A stretch of 64,000 nucleotides of DNA from Halobacteriales archaeon QS_4_69_225 (GCA_003020965.1 PXRL01000009.1:54401-118400); one strand, 5' to 3'; positions 17,269-25,632 are shown, counted from the first letter of the stretch. Notes: generated by a model not told the origin, from the sequence alone. Made by a program: numbers and translations.

Positions 17269-17681
17269 AGCTCCTCGCGGTAGAGGCGGTTGAACGCCAT
17301 CCGACGGACGGTCGCGACGGCCGCCTCCGGCTCGGAGCCGAACGTCGCCGCCACCGCCCGGCCGGCGGCGGGGGCGTCGTGCCAGGCGACCCGGTCGGCC
17401 GCCTCGTGACCGACGACGTGGACCTCGTGGGCCGTCTCCGTGCGCCAGGCCTCGAACGCCTCGGCGTCGTCGACCCGGACCGCCAGTTCCTCGGCGAACA
17501 TCGCCTGTCTGGCCGTCTCCACGACGTCGCCCGTCACCCGGTCGTCGTACTCCTCGCGGTCGAACTCCATGGCCTTCGCGACCTCGCGGACGACCGACTG
17601 TGCCGTCGGCCCGAGCGCCTCGAAGCGCTCGCGGGCCGCCGTCCACGTCTCCGGCGCCAGCGTACCCTCGGGCATGCCCAC
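17256..17681 (-). CDS. DUF5809-type haloarchaeal protein
   Basis: The 141-residue, mostly helical, acidic protein starts at ATG 17681 or at the ATG two codons later. Sequence such as VVETARQAMFAEELAVRVDD and MAFNRLYREELCDP fits the haloarchaeal DUF5809 family as I remember it, and the next gene upstream matches DUF5810, its usual neighbour. No catalytic motif is visible and the function is unknown. Confidence 0.72.
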   Translation of the reverse strand: MGMPEGTLAPETWTAARERFEALGPTAQSVVREVAKAMEFDREEYDDRVTGDVVETARQAMFAEELAVRVDDAEAFEAWRTETAHEVHVVGHEAADRVAWHDAPAAGRAVAATFGSEPEAAVATVRRMAFNRLYREELCDP

Positions 17682-17700
17682 CCGTACGGGCGCAGGGGTA

Positions 17701-18159
17701 TTACCCGTTGTTATCCTCGTCGCTCTCGTTGCCCTCGTCCGCGAGCATCCGGCGGGTCATCTCGCGGGCCTCCTCGAGAACGGCCGCCGTCTCCTCGTCG
17801 GTCGGCTCGCCGGCCCCGCCTCGGTCGCGCATGCGGCTTGCGTGCGCGCGGTCAGCGTGGTCGTGGCCGTGGGCCGCGTCGTCGAAGAGGACGCCGGACC
17901 GCTCGGCCGGCGGGTCGCCGCCGTCGTCGTCGAGGCCGCCGACGGTGTCCTCGAACACCTGGGGGAACTCGACGGCCTCGACCTCCTCGGTGGCGACGTC
18001 GGCCAGTTCGGTCTCCCCCAACTCCTCCCAGCCGGGGACGTGCTCGTCGAGCCAGGCCTCGTGTGCGCCGTCGCCGAGCATGGCGGTGAAGGCGAGGTGG
18101 TTCGCGAGATGACCCCCGTCGGCCTGGGGGTCCGAGCAGACCGGACAGGCGTATCCCAT
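17701..18159 (-). CDS. DUF5810-type zinc-finger-like haloarchaeal protein
   Basis: The 152-residue protein begins MGYACPVCSDPQADGGHLAN, giving a CPVC pair with nearby histidines (HLANH) that could bind zinc. The domain is followed by VPGWEELGETELADVATEEV and a long acidic, His/Asp-rich low-complexity tail. It matches the haloarchaeal DUF5810 family as I recall it. The start is ATG 18159, because upstream reading enters TnpB-remnant DNA. It is 19 bp from the DUF5809 gene and probably co-transcribed. Confidence 0.75.
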   Translation of the reverse strand: MGYACPVCSDPQADGGHLANHLAFTAMLGDGAHEAWLDEHVPGWEELGETELADVATEEVEAVEFPQVFEDTVGGLDDDGGDPPAERSGVLFDDAAHGHDHADRAHASRMRDRGGAGEPTDEETAAVLEEAREMTRRMLADEGNESDEDNNG

Positions 18160-18192
18160 GCCCGTCGTTGCGGGGCCAGCCGCAAAACGGCT

Positions 18193-18330
18193 TTGACCTC
18201 CCTCTGCGGCCGAAGCCGCGGGATTCTGCACGCGGTGGACGTCCCGGCGATGCCGCACCCGGTGGCACGTTTCCCCTCGCGGGTACTCCGGGTCAGGGGC
18301 ACCGGGCCGGCCCCGTTCGATAGCCGCGTT
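18193..18330 (-). mobile_element. Solo right end / omega-RNA-like remnant of a TnpB element
   Basis: On the minus strand this stretch parallels the right end of the intact TnpB element. An 18-base block (18271-18288) is identical to 10423-10440. About 45 bases later a GAATCCCGCGGCTTCGGCCG-type hairpin is followed by GGGAGGTCAAA ending at 18193. Spacing differs a little. No tnpB reading frame remains upstream on that strand, where rimI follows. It fills the gap between DUF5810 and rimI together with about 135 bp in which I see nothing else. Confidence 0.65.
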
Positions 18331-18465
18331 TTCGCCGTCCCGCGTGTCTTTCCGTCCCGTCTCGGATAGAGTGAGCGTCCGGGATGCGGGGGTCGTCGGC
18401 GGGAGATCGGTGGGCCGTGTCGTCGCCTGCGCCTACCACCCGGGTGGGCGTCCGCTCGTCGCGTG

Positions 18466-18927
18466 TCAGGCCTCTCGGACCATGATGTGAGCGTCCTCGC
18501 CGTCGTCGTAGTAGGCGGGGACGACGTGGTGGGTCTCGAAGTCGAACTCCCGGTACAGCGACCGTGCGGTCTCGTTCGTCGCCCGGACCTCGAGTTTCAC
18601 CCGGTCGGCGCCGTCGACGGCGAGGGCCCCGAGCGCCTCCCCGAGCAGGAGCCGGCCGATGCCCTCGCCCCGGCGCTCCGGCGCGACCGCGAGGTCCTTG
18701 ATGTGGCCCATCGCGGTGCCGTGGTTCGGCGTCGTGTCGGCGACCACGTAGCCGGCCACTCCCTCGTCGTCGGCGACCAGAAAGCCCGGTTCCCCGAGGA
18801 ACCCCTCGAAGGCCGCGTACGGCCACGGCTGGGCGAACGACCGCTTCTCGATGCGGAACACCTCCAGCAGGTCCGCGCGGACCGCCTCCCGGACCCCCAT
18901 CTCGATGCGCGCGGTAGTCGCGGTCAC
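18466..18927 (-). CDS. rimI: RimI-type N-acetyltransferase
   Basis: The GNAT protein (153 residues from GTG 18927) has the acetyl-CoA loop RRGEGIGRLLL, preceded by HIKDLAVAPE, and the C-terminal YREFDFETHHVVPAYY. It resembles archaeal RimI/Ard1-type enzymes that acetylate protein N-termini. GTG 18927 is preferred because a TATA-like aatata lies about 25 nt upstream; ATG 18900 (MGVREAVRADLL) is an alternative, since domain homology begins there. Confidence 0.88.
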   Translation of the reverse strand: MTATTARIEMGVREAVRADLLEVFRIEKRSFAQPWPYAAFEGFLGEPGFLVADDEGVAGYVVADTTPNHGTAMGHIKDLAVAPERRGEGIGRLLLGEALGALAVDGADRVKLEVRATNETARSLYREFDFETHHVVPAYYDDGEDAHIMVREA

Positions 18928-19035
18928 GCCGTGTAGTTGTACCGAGGGTACTATATTCCTACCGACGACCGACGGTGGGCCAGAAGATTCATGTGCGTGT
19001 GCATTTAAGTCTGGGGTGCACCCGATTGGGTGCAT

Positions 19036-19049
19036 CCCCCCCCCCCCCC
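19036..19049. repeat. C14 homopolymer next to a GTGCACCC palindrome
   Basis: Fourteen consecutive C residues follow GGGTGCACCCGATTGGGTGCA, so the tract can pair with several upstream G-runs. It sits in 264 bp of non-coding DNA between the divergent rimI start and the aconitase 3' end. A tract of this length is prone to slippage and to sequencing error. Confidence 0.6.
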
Positions 19050-19191
19050 ACCCGCTTTCGAACGCCGGACAGCGACGGTCCCCGGCGATCTCCCCCCACC
19101 CCCTGTTCCGGGGCCGTCGCGTCCGGCGTCTCTTCACCACCGACGACACGCCGACCACGGTACCGTCGGTTCAAAAGATACTACGGGCCGC

Positions 19192-21177
19192 TCAGTCGTC
19201 GGCCGGCGCGGCGCCGGTGCCGTCTTCGTGTTTCTTCTTGACGTGCGGTAGTTTGCCGCCGTCGGCGAGGATGCGCCGCTCGCGCTCGGAGGCGTCCAGC
19301 GTCGCGGTGAGTTCCCAGTCGTCGTCGACGCGGACGGTGAACTCCTCCTGACCGGAGGCGACGGCCTCCGCGACGTCGTCGACGACTTCGATATCGTCGC
19401 CCTGCTCGATGCGCTCGTAGTCGGCCGCGTCGATCTCCAGCGGCAGGAGTCCGAAGTTGAACAGGTTGGCCTTGTGGATGCGGGCGAAGCTCCGGGCCAG
19501 CACGCCCTGGACGCCGAGGTACATCGGACACAGCGCCGCGTGCTCGCGCGAGGAGCCCTGGCCGTAGTTCTCGCCGGCGACGAGGAAGCCGCCGTCACTC
19601 TCGAGGGCGCGCCCGGCGAAGCCGTCGTCGACCCGCGACAGGGTGAACTCGCTCAGCTTGGGGATGTTCGACCGGTACATCAGGATGTCCTGGGTCGCGG
19701 GGATGATGTGGTCGGTCGTGATGTTGTCCCGCATCTTCAGCAGCGCCGGCCCCTCGAGGTCGGCGCCGAGCGGGTCCTTCAGCGGCACGTCGCCGATGTT
19801 GGGGCCCTTGATCAGTTCGTCGTCGACCGCCTCGTCGGGCGCGATGAGGTCCGGGTCGTCCTCGCCCATGCCCGGGCTGTACTTGTCGCCCATCTCGAAG
19901 CCGGGGTCCTCGAGGTCGCCGAGCTCGTCGGCGAGGTCCCGGGGGTCGACGATCTCGCCGGCGACCGCCGCCGCCGCCGCCACCTCCGGCGAACAGAGGT
20001 AGACGCTGTCGTCCTCGATGCCCGAGCGGCCCTCGAAGTTCCGGTTGAACGTCCGCAGGCTCACCGAGTCGGAGGCAGGCACGTGACCGATGCCGATACA
20101 GGCACCGCAGGTCGCCTCCGAGAAGTTGACGCCGGCGGCCATCATCTCGGCGGTCCAGCCCTCCCGGGCCAGCATCTCGGAGGCCTGTTTGGAGCCGGGC
20201 GCGACGATCATCTCCGTCTTCCGGTCGGTGGTGCGGCCCTCCAGCATCTTCGCCGCGGGCAGGACGTCCTCGTAGGCGCCGTTGGTACAGGAGCCGACGA
20301 TGACCTGGTCGACGTCGGTGCCGGCGACCTCGCGGACGGGCACGACGTTGTCCGGCATCGACGGGCAGGCGATGAGCGGCTCGATCTCCGAGAGGTCGAC
20401 CGTGATCCGATCGGCGTACTCGGCGTCCTCGTCCGGCGAAAGCTCCACGTACTCGTCCTCGCGGTCGAGCCGCGAGAGCCACTCTTCCGTCCGCTCGTCG
20501 GTCGGGAAGATCGAGGAGGTCGCGCCGAGCTCCGTGCCCATGTTGGTGATGGTCGTCCGCTCGGGGACCGACAGCGTCTCGACGCCGGGGCCGGTGTACT
20601 CCAGCACCCTGCCGACGCCACCCTTGACGCTCAGCTCCCGCAGGAGGTGCAGGATGACGTCCTTGGCGGTGGCCCACTCGCCGAGTTTGCCCTCCAGGCG
20701 GACCTCGACGACCTCCGGCATCTCGATGTAGTAGGCGTCGCCGCCCATCGCCACCGAGATGTCGATGCCGCCGGCGCCGATGGCCAACTGACCGAGACCA
20801 CCCGGCGTCGGCGTGTGGGAGTCGCTGCCGAGCAGCGTCTTGCCCGGCGCCGCGAAGTTCTCCTTGTGGACGTTGTGACAGATGCCGTTGCCCGGCCGGG
20901 AGAAGTAGGCGCCGAACGTGCCCGCCGCCGACCGGAGGAACCGGTGGTCGTCGGTGTTTTTGAAGTCGAACTGGTAGGTCTGGTGGTCGCAGTACTGCGC
21001 GGCGAGTTCGGTCTGGATCTCGTCGAGGCCGAGCGCCTCGAACTGCAGCCAGACGAACGTCCCCGTCGTGTCCTGCGTGAGCACCTGGTCGATCTCGATT
21101 CCGATCTCCTCGCCGGGGTCGAGATCACCCTCGACCAGGTGGTCGTCGAGTATCTTCTCCGTGAGCGTCCGTCCCAT
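19192..21177 (-). CDS. acn: Aconitate hydratase
   Basis: The 661-residue enzyme interconverts citrate and isocitrate in the TCA cycle. Cluster-ligand segments GSCTNG and ATCGACIG carry the [4Fe-4S] cysteines. Other signatures are LGSDSHTPTPGGLG and the swivel-domain GENYGQGSSREHAAL with its active-site serine and arginine. A TATA-like atttatg lies about 30 nt before ATG 21177. The length and the short swivel domain suit the archaeal and mitochondrial-like short aconitases rather than bacterial AcnA. Confidence 0.95.
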   Translation of the reverse strand: MGRTLTEKILDDHLVEGDLDPGEEIGIEIDQVLTQDTTGTFVWLQFEALGLDEIQTELAAQYCDHQTYQFDFKNTDDHRFLRSAAGTFGAYFSRPGNGICHNVHKENFAAPGKTLLGSDSHTPTPGGLGQLAIGAGGIDISVAMGGDAYYIEMPEVVEVRLEGKLGEWATAKDVILHLLRELSVKGGVGRVLEYTGPGVETLSVPERTTITNMGTELGATSSIFPTDERTEEWLSRLDREDEYVELSPDEDAEYADRITVDLSEIEPLIACPSMPDNVVPVREVAGTDVDQVIVGSCTNGAYEDVLPAAKMLEGRTTDRKTEMIVAPGSKQASEMLAREGWTAEMMAAGVNFSEATCGACIGIGHVPASDSVSLRTFNRNFEGRSGIEDDSVYLCSPEVAAAAAVAGEIVDPRDLADELGDLEDPGFEMGDKYSPGMGEDDPDLIAPDEAVDDELIKGPNIGDVPLKDPLGADLEGPALLKMRDNITTDHIIPATQDILMYRSNIPKLSEFTLSRVDDGFAGRALESDGGFLVAGENYGQGSSREHAALCPMYLGVQGVLARSFARIHKANLFNFGLLPLEIDAADYERIEQGDDIEVVDDVAEAVASGQEEFTVRVDDDWELTATLDASERERRILADGGKLPHVKKKHEDGTGAAPADD

Positions 21178-21360
21178 AACGTCCGACGTTCGGCCGCCCA
21201 CGGACATAAATCCGGCGTGTCTCCCGTCCGTCGCGGGCGCCATCGGTCGATTCGACGTCGGGCGGCTCGCGGCCGCCTCGGCCGTTCCGTCGGCACGTCG
21301 CCCCGATTCCGTCCGGGGCGAGGGTCGTCGCCCGCAGGTCGCTTCGCTCTCACCGCTGCT

Positions 21361-21432
21361 CACGGCTCCCTTCGGTCACCGGCAGAGCGAAGCTCTGCCG
21401 AGCCCTCGCTCGCTTCACTCGCGAGGACGCCG
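21361..21432 (-). repeat. 72-bp hairpin repeat, copy A
   Basis: On the minus strand it reads CGGCGTCCTCGCGAGTGAAG and continues to a CGGCAGAGC/GCTCTGCCG hairpin. It matches 33726-33797 (6 differences by my count) and 50628-50699 (7 differences). It lies between the aconitase start and the aIF2-beta 3' end. It shows no coding sign on either strand. Confidence 0.75.
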
Positions 21433-21560
21433 TTCGCGTTCCCGAGGCCTCGGTCGCTCCGCTCCCTGCGGCCTCGCTACTGCTCGCGGCTCTCTGGTCG
21501 CCGTTCGCGTTCCCGAGGCCTCGGTCGCTTCGCTCCCTGCGGCCTCGCTACTGCTCGCGG
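21431..21560. repeat. Tandem duplication, 59 bp copied twice with 71-bp period
   Basis: 21431-21489 and 21502-21560 are identical except for one C/T difference. Both consist of GAGGCCTCGGTCGCT-like palindromic GC sequence. With copy A of the 72-bp repeat it makes up most of the 435-bp gene-free gap 21178-21612. Confidence 0.8.
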
Positions 21561-21612
21561 GTCGCTCCGCTCCCCGCTCGCTATCGGAGACGCTCCCTGC
21601 GGTCGCGTCTCC

Positions 21613-22224
21613 CTACGCCAACCGCGAGAACGCCAGATCCCCGCTGGTGTCCTCGATAAATATCTCGACCACGTCGCCCTCGCTGGCGCCGGGCACGAAG
21701 ATGGTGTAGTCGCCGCGGTGGGCGACGCCATCGCCCTTCCGGCCGGTGTCGGTCACCTCGACGGTGTAGGTCTCGCCGGCCTCGACGTCGTCCGTCGTCT
21801 GCTGGGTCGACCGGGAGCCGCTTTTCTTCTGGACCGGGCGGAACGCCCCGCAGGCGTCACACCGGAGCATGGTCGTGCGGTCCTCCTGGACGAGCCGGGT
21901 GTCCGGCAGCCCGCACTCGCTGCAGCGGACGTACTCCTCGGTGTACTCCTCGACGGCGCCCTGGAAGTCCCGCGCCGAGAACTCGCCGTTGTAGCGGCCG
22001 ACGCCGGCCTCGAGCTTTCCGGAGGTGGCCAGCGAGCGCTGGACGAACCGGTGGAGGTGGTCCGTCGAACGGTTCAGCGCGTCGGCGACCGCCTCGAGGT
22101 TGTTGAACCGCGTGAATGCCCCGTCCGCCTGGGCCTCGGCGTCGGGAACCGAAAGCCGGTCGCCGCCCGAGTCGATGTCGGGGACGGCCTCCAGCGCCCG
22201 GTCGAGGCTGGCTTCGTACTCCAT
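21613..22224 (-). CDS. aIF2-beta-like translation factor with C-terminal TRAM domain
   Basis: The 203-residue protein has an N-terminal aIF2-beta/eIF5 core (FNNLEAVADALNRSTDHLHR, then TSGKLEAGVGRYNGEFS). A C4 zinc ribbon follows (CSECG and CDACG, about residues 100-126). The C-terminal TRAM RNA-binding domain has VEVTDTGRKGDGVAHRGDYT and the end VEIFIEDT. It delivers or positions initiator tRNA as part of heterotrimeric IF2. The zinc-ribbon-plus-TRAM layout is characteristic of haloarchaea. Confidence 0.9.
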   Translation of the reverse strand: MEYEASLDRALEAVPDIDSGGDRLSVPDAEAQADGAFTRFNNLEAVADALNRSTDHLHRFVQRSLATSGKLEAGVGRYNGEFSARDFQGAVEEYTEEYVRCSECGLPDTRLVQEDRTTMLRCDACGAFRPVQKKSGSRSTQQTTDDVEAGETYTVEVTDTGRKGDGVAHRGDYTIFVPGASEGDVVEIFIEDTSGDLAFSRLA

Positions 22225-22260
22225 ACCACCAGAAGGCGACCGCGACGGAAAGGGGTTCCG

Positions 22261-22320
22261 AGAGCGGCCTCGTGAAGCAGTGAGCAGGAGAGGGCGGACA
22301 CGCCGCCGTCACCGTCGAAC
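22261..22320 (+). repeat. Partial copy of the bipartite intergenic repeat (right block)
   Basis: GCGGCCTCGTGAAGCAGTGA, followed by CAGGAGAGGGCGGACACGCC and GCCGTCACCGTCGA, parallels 33601-33628 joined to 33815-33853. The same right block occurs at 59728-59771 on the other strand. Only this block is present here, between the divergent aIF2-beta and mptD genes. Confidence 0.5.
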
Positions 22321-22397
22321 GACGTTACCCCCTCCTCACCGAACACCATCCCGAGAACGGGGCGAAGCGACTTGAAGCCGGCGGTCCGACGGCCGGT

Positions 22398-22745
22398 ATG
22401 GAGCCGACGACGCCGCAGGAGGCCTGCTTCGAGGCGGGCATCAAGTTCGGGACGCTCTACCACCAGTTCGCCGGGACGCCCGTCTCGCCGGCCAGCGCCG
22501 CCAGCCTCGAGACGGCCATGGAGGCAGCCATCGAGAACCAGCCGTTCTGCGAGTCGGTGACCGTCGACGTCCGCGAGGAGGAACTCGCGGCGGAACTCGA
22601 CGGCCGGTCCGCCGACTACACGGAGCTGACCGGCCGGTTCATGGAGGTCGAGATGCGCATCGACTACGAGGGGAGCACAGTCCGGACGTCAATGTCGATG
22701 GAGGGCGACTACCCGCGGATGCGGGTCGAAGAGGTCGTCGAGTAA
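22398..22745 (+). CDS. mptD: Archaeal dihydroneopterin aldolase
   Basis: The 115-residue protein matches the archaeal MptD family (formerly DUF372): ACFEAGIKFGTLYHQFAGTP at residues 8-27, then PASAASLETAMEAAIEN and a VEMRIDYEG core. MptD converts 7,8-dihydroneopterin to 6-hydroxymethyl-dihydropterin in the archaeal pathway to folate or methanopterin. Other one-carbon and F420 genes in the window (mer, cofE) fit the same metabolism. Confidence 0.88.
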   Translation: MEPTTPQEACFEAGIKFGTLYHQFAGTPVSPASAASLETAMEAAIENQPFCESVTVDVREEELAAELDGRSADYTELTGRFMEVEMRIDYEGSTVRTSMSMEGDYPRMRVEEVVE

Positions 22746-23292
22746 ACTACCCCGCCCTACGTCGCTCACCCGCAAGGGTTCGCTTGTTGAGGACGGGGCG
22801 TTCCCACAGTGGTTTCGGCCCTGTCCCCGTGCATGGACGAGGCGCGACCTTCGTTGCAGTCGCGTCATTCCGGCCGAACAGCGCACGTAGGGATGCTACG
22901 CCGCCTTGGACTGATTCGGACGGTCTGCGACACTCCCACTTTGATTGTCGGTGGCCACATCGTGGCCCCGACATCGGGGGACGGGTTACGTGCGCCCCAC
23001 CTCGACAAGACGTGCGCCTGTCGAGGCTTGCACGGGCGAGTACGGGTGGTTTCGTCAAAAAGGTATGCCTCGAACTCGGCGCCCGCACCACGCACACTGA
23101 GAGTAGAGTCTCCATCCGTGTCGGCTTCTGCGCGCGGGCTTTGCCCGCTCGCATGGTCCGCGGAACTCCGTTCCGCGCTATCCTCCCCACCCTACTTGCT
23201 CGCTTTCGCTCGCTCATTGAGGGTGGGGCCTCCGCCTCGAATCAGGTAAGTCGACCGCGGAAGTTTAAGTCTATCGAGGAAGAGCGGCGTAC
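22746..23292 (-). mobile_element. Gene-free region with two TnpB-right-end-like hairpins (probable decayed element)
   Basis: Two long imperfect hairpins of the same design and orientation lie 435 bp apart: CCCCGCCCT/AGGACGGGG (22750-22798) and CCCCACCCT/AGGGTGGGG (23185-23228), each with a GCTCGC-rich loop. Two smaller perfect hairpins (CGCGGAAC/GTTCCGCG near 23158-23176, GCGGGC/GCCCGC near 23136-23150) lie beside the second. The minus-strand frame ending at the first hairpin finishes R-P-V-L-N-K-R-T-L-A-G-E-R, similar to the tail I remember from some haloarchaeal TnpB proteins. No intact gene is visible. The assignment rests on design and memory, not on a search. Confidence 0.4.
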
Positions 23293-24354
23293 ATGGCCCT
23301 CCACGCCATCGACGCGCTCGGCGACGCGATAACGGCGACGAAGGAGTACCGCCCGACGGGGCCGGCCGAATGGCTGTGGCTGGCGCTCGTCACCCTGCTC
23401 GTCGGTGGGGTCGGCATCAGCCTGCCGAACGGCGGCGGCCCCGGCGGTGTCGGCACCCTCGACGACGCCGGCGACCCCGGCACGGGCGACGGGTTCTCGG
23501 CCGACGGCGGCCCCGGCCCGGCCGACGCGCCGGACGTCGACCCCGGGGCCGTCCTCGCGGGGGCGCTCGTCGCCGTCGTCGCCGTCGTGATCGTCCTCTG
23601 GCTCGGGGTCACGGTGCTCGGCGCGGCGCTCGAGTTCCCGTTCCTGGCATGGCTCCGGGACGGCGAGGTCGACACGGCCGCGACGGTGCGCGCCCACCTC
23701 GGACAGGCCCTCGGGCTGGCGGCGTTCCGGGTCGTCGTCGTGTTCGTCGGACTCGGCGTGACGCTCGCGCTGGTCGTTTCGGCCGTCGGGACCGACGGCC
23801 GGCTGCTGGAGTACGCCGCCGCGGCCGGCGAGTTCGGGCCCGTCCTCGCGCTCGTCGGGCTCGTCACCGGCGCGATCACGGCGTTCACGACGGCCTTCGT
23901 CGTCCCGACGATGCTGCTGGAGGACGCCGGCGTCCTCGGCGGCTGGCGGCGGTTCTGGGCGACGCTGTCCGACGCGCCGAAGCAGTTCCTCGCCTACGCG
24001 GTCGTCGTCGCGGTGGCGGCGTACGTCGGATTCATCCTCGTCGGACTGCTGGCGCTGGTGGCGCTGATTCCGGGGCTGCTCGTCGGCGGCCTCCTCGGGG
24101 CGGTCGCCGGGGTCGCGGCCGGGACGGTCGCCGGGATCGTCGTCGGCGCGGCCGTCGTCGCGCTCTCCGTCGTCGTCGTCGGGCTCGCCGCCTACGCGCT
24201 GCTGCAGGTGTTCCTCCGCTACTACGCGCTGTTCGTCCTCGGACGGATCGACGGGGAGCTGGACCTCGCTACCCGCCGCCGTCGGGCGGTCGAAAGCGAT
24301 GGTGCCGGCGACGGACCGGCGGCCGGTCCCGACGACCCGCAGGTCGGCCCGTAG
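23293..24354 (+). CDS. Haloarchaeal multi-span membrane protein
   Basis: The 353-residue protein has an initial hydrophobic segment, a Gly/Asp-rich loop (about residues 46-85), then five or more Ala/Val/Leu-rich spans (about 86-105, 140-160, 175-205, 225-255, 260-310). The conserved-looking segment EDAGVLGGWRRFWATLSDAP lies between spans. It resembles haloarchaeal membrane proteins that recur near housekeeping genes (DUF7544/DUF7847 type), but I cannot fix the family. The function is unknown. Confidence 0.75.
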   Translation: MALHAIDALGDAITATKEYRPTGPAEWLWLALVTLLVGGVGISLPNGGGPGGVGTLDDAGDPGTGDGFSADGGPGPADAPDVDPGAVLAGALVAVVAVVIVLWLGVTVLGAALEFPFLAWLRDGEVDTAATVRAHLGQALGLAAFRVVVVFVGLGVTLALVVSAVGTDGRLLEYAAAAGEFGPVLALVGLVTGAITAFTTAFVVPTMLLEDAGVLGGWRRFWATLSDAPKQFLAYAVVVAVAAYVGFILVGLLALVALIPGLLVGGLLGAVAGVAAGTVAGIVVGAAVVALSVVVVGLAAYALLQVFLRYYALFVLGRIDGELDLATRRRRAVESDGAGDGPAAGPDDPQVGP

Positions 24355-24428
24355 CGGCCGCGACCGGCCGGTGGCTTCACTTTCGCTTTCCGGCGTGTCT
24401 TTAATCACGCCTGCCACGAATAGGGTGT

Positions 24429-24824
24429 ATGAGCCAGGCGACACTCGACGACGACGAACTGTTCGACGAGGCGGCCAGCGAGATGCGCGAGGACGTCGAA
24501 TCCAGCCTCGACGACGCCCGCGCCGCGCTGCCGGAGTCGGACGACATCTGGGACGCCGAGGCCGACAACACGCTGGGCGTGCTCAACGGCCTGAAGGAGG
24601 GGCTGGACGCCGGCGACGCCGAGTCACACCTCCGGGACGCCAAGAAGTGGTACGCCGTCGGCACCGAGGCCGGCGCCTTCGACGACGCCGACGACCTCGA
24701 GGCCGCCATCGCCGACCTGGAGGGCGTCGTCGAGGGCATCGCCGAGGCCCACGACCAGGTGGGCGATCTCACGGCGACCATCCCGGAGCTGCGGGGGAGT
24801 CTCGACGAGGCGAACGACGACTGA
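24429..24824 (+). CDS. DUF5790-type acidic helical protein
   Basis: The 131-residue, strongly acidic, helix-rich protein starts MSQATLDDDELFDEAASEMR, with a central NTLGVLNGLKEGLDAGDAES. This fits the haloarchaeal DUF5790 family as I recall it. No catalytic or metal-binding motif is present. A tctttaatc TATA-like element lies about 30 nt before the start, and a nested hairpin follows the stop. Confidence 0.75.
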   Translation: MSQATLDDDELFDEAASEMREDVESSLDDARAALPESDDIWDAEADNTLGVLNGLKEGLDAGDAESHLRDAKKWYAVGTEAGAFDDADDLEAAIADLEGVVEGIAEAHDQVGDLTATIPELRGSLDEANDD

Positions 24825-24825
24825 T

Positions 24826-24902
24826 ACGGATCGTCGTAACGAAGTACCGGCGAGCGCCGACCCGTACCGGGCGCTCGCCGGCAAAAGACGACGACGATCC
24901 GT
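24826..24902. terminator. Nested double hairpin between convergent genes
   Basis: Outer 12-bp arms (24826-24837, 24891-24902) and inner 12-bp arms (24847-24858, 24870-24881) are each perfectly complementary, so a two-tier stem can form on either strand. It fills the 88-bp space between the converging DUF5790 and amidase genes, which suggests a bidirectional terminator. Confidence 0.6.
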
Positions 24903-24912
24903 ACGACGACGG

Positions 24913-25632
24913 TCAGCCCCGGGCGACGACCGCCTCGAGCAGCTCCGCCAGCGCCGCCGCCGACTCCTCCAGCAGCCGCTCGCCCAACGCCGCGTCCCCG
25001 TCGCGGGGGTCTCCGACGACGCCGCTGTCGGTGAACGCCGCGGAGTCGTGAGCGAGGTTCGTCCCGTGGAGCCACTCGCCCCACCCCTCGGCGGCGCCCT
25101 CGGCGGCCCGATCGGTGCGGTTCTCGCGGATCAACTCCGGCCGGAGGTGTCGGACGAACGACGTCTCGGCGGGGCCGGCGTGGCCCATCTCCTCGACGTC
25201 GGCGGCGTCGAACCAGGTGAACGGGACGGCGTAGCCCGCGCCGTCGCGGCTGAACCGCCCGCAGATCTCCCGGAGGGCGTCGACGTTGCCGCCGTGGCCG
25301 TTGACGACGACCACCCGGTCGAGGCCGTGGTCCGCGAGGCTCTCCACCGTCTCGCGGACGTACGCGCGGAAGGTGTCCGGGTTCACCCACAGGGTGCCGT
25401 CGAAGGCGCGGTGTTCCTCGGCGACGCCGACGGGGATCGTCGGGCCGACGAGCGCCTCGCGGTCGCCGTCGGCGTACCGCTCGGCGCCCGCCTCCGCGAC
25501 CGCCTCGGCGGTCATGGCGTCGACGCCCAGCGGCGCGTGCGGGCCGTGCTGTTCGGTGCTGCCGACGGGCAGCAACGCGGCGTCGGCGTCGGCGTCGCGG
25601 ACGTCGGTCCACGTCGATTCGGAGAGGTTCAT
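24913..25632 (-). CDS. Creatininase-family amidohydrolase (possibly ArfB)
   Basis: The 239-residue creatininase-fold enzyme has the metal-binding motifs GSTEQHGPHAPLGVDA (residues 24-39), VNGHGGN (about 110-116) and GHAGPAETS (about 150-158). In archaea one branch is ArfB, the formylamine deformylase of riboflavin and F420 synthesis. Others are creatinine or mycofactocin-related amidases. Riboflavin synthase and cofE elsewhere in the window make ArfB attractive, but the sequence alone does not prove it. Confidence 0.8.
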   Translation of the reverse strand: MNLSESTWTDVRDADADAALLPVGSTEQHGPHAPLGVDAMTAEAVAEAGAERYADGDREALVGPTIPVGVAEEHRAFDGTLWVNPDTFRAYVRETVESLADHGLDRVVVVNGHGGNVDALREICGRFSRDGAGYAVPFTWFDAADVEEMGHAGPAETSFVRHLRPELIRENRTDRAAEGAAEGWGEWLHGTNLAHDSAAFTDSGVVGDPRDGDAALGERLLEESAAALAELLEAVVARG

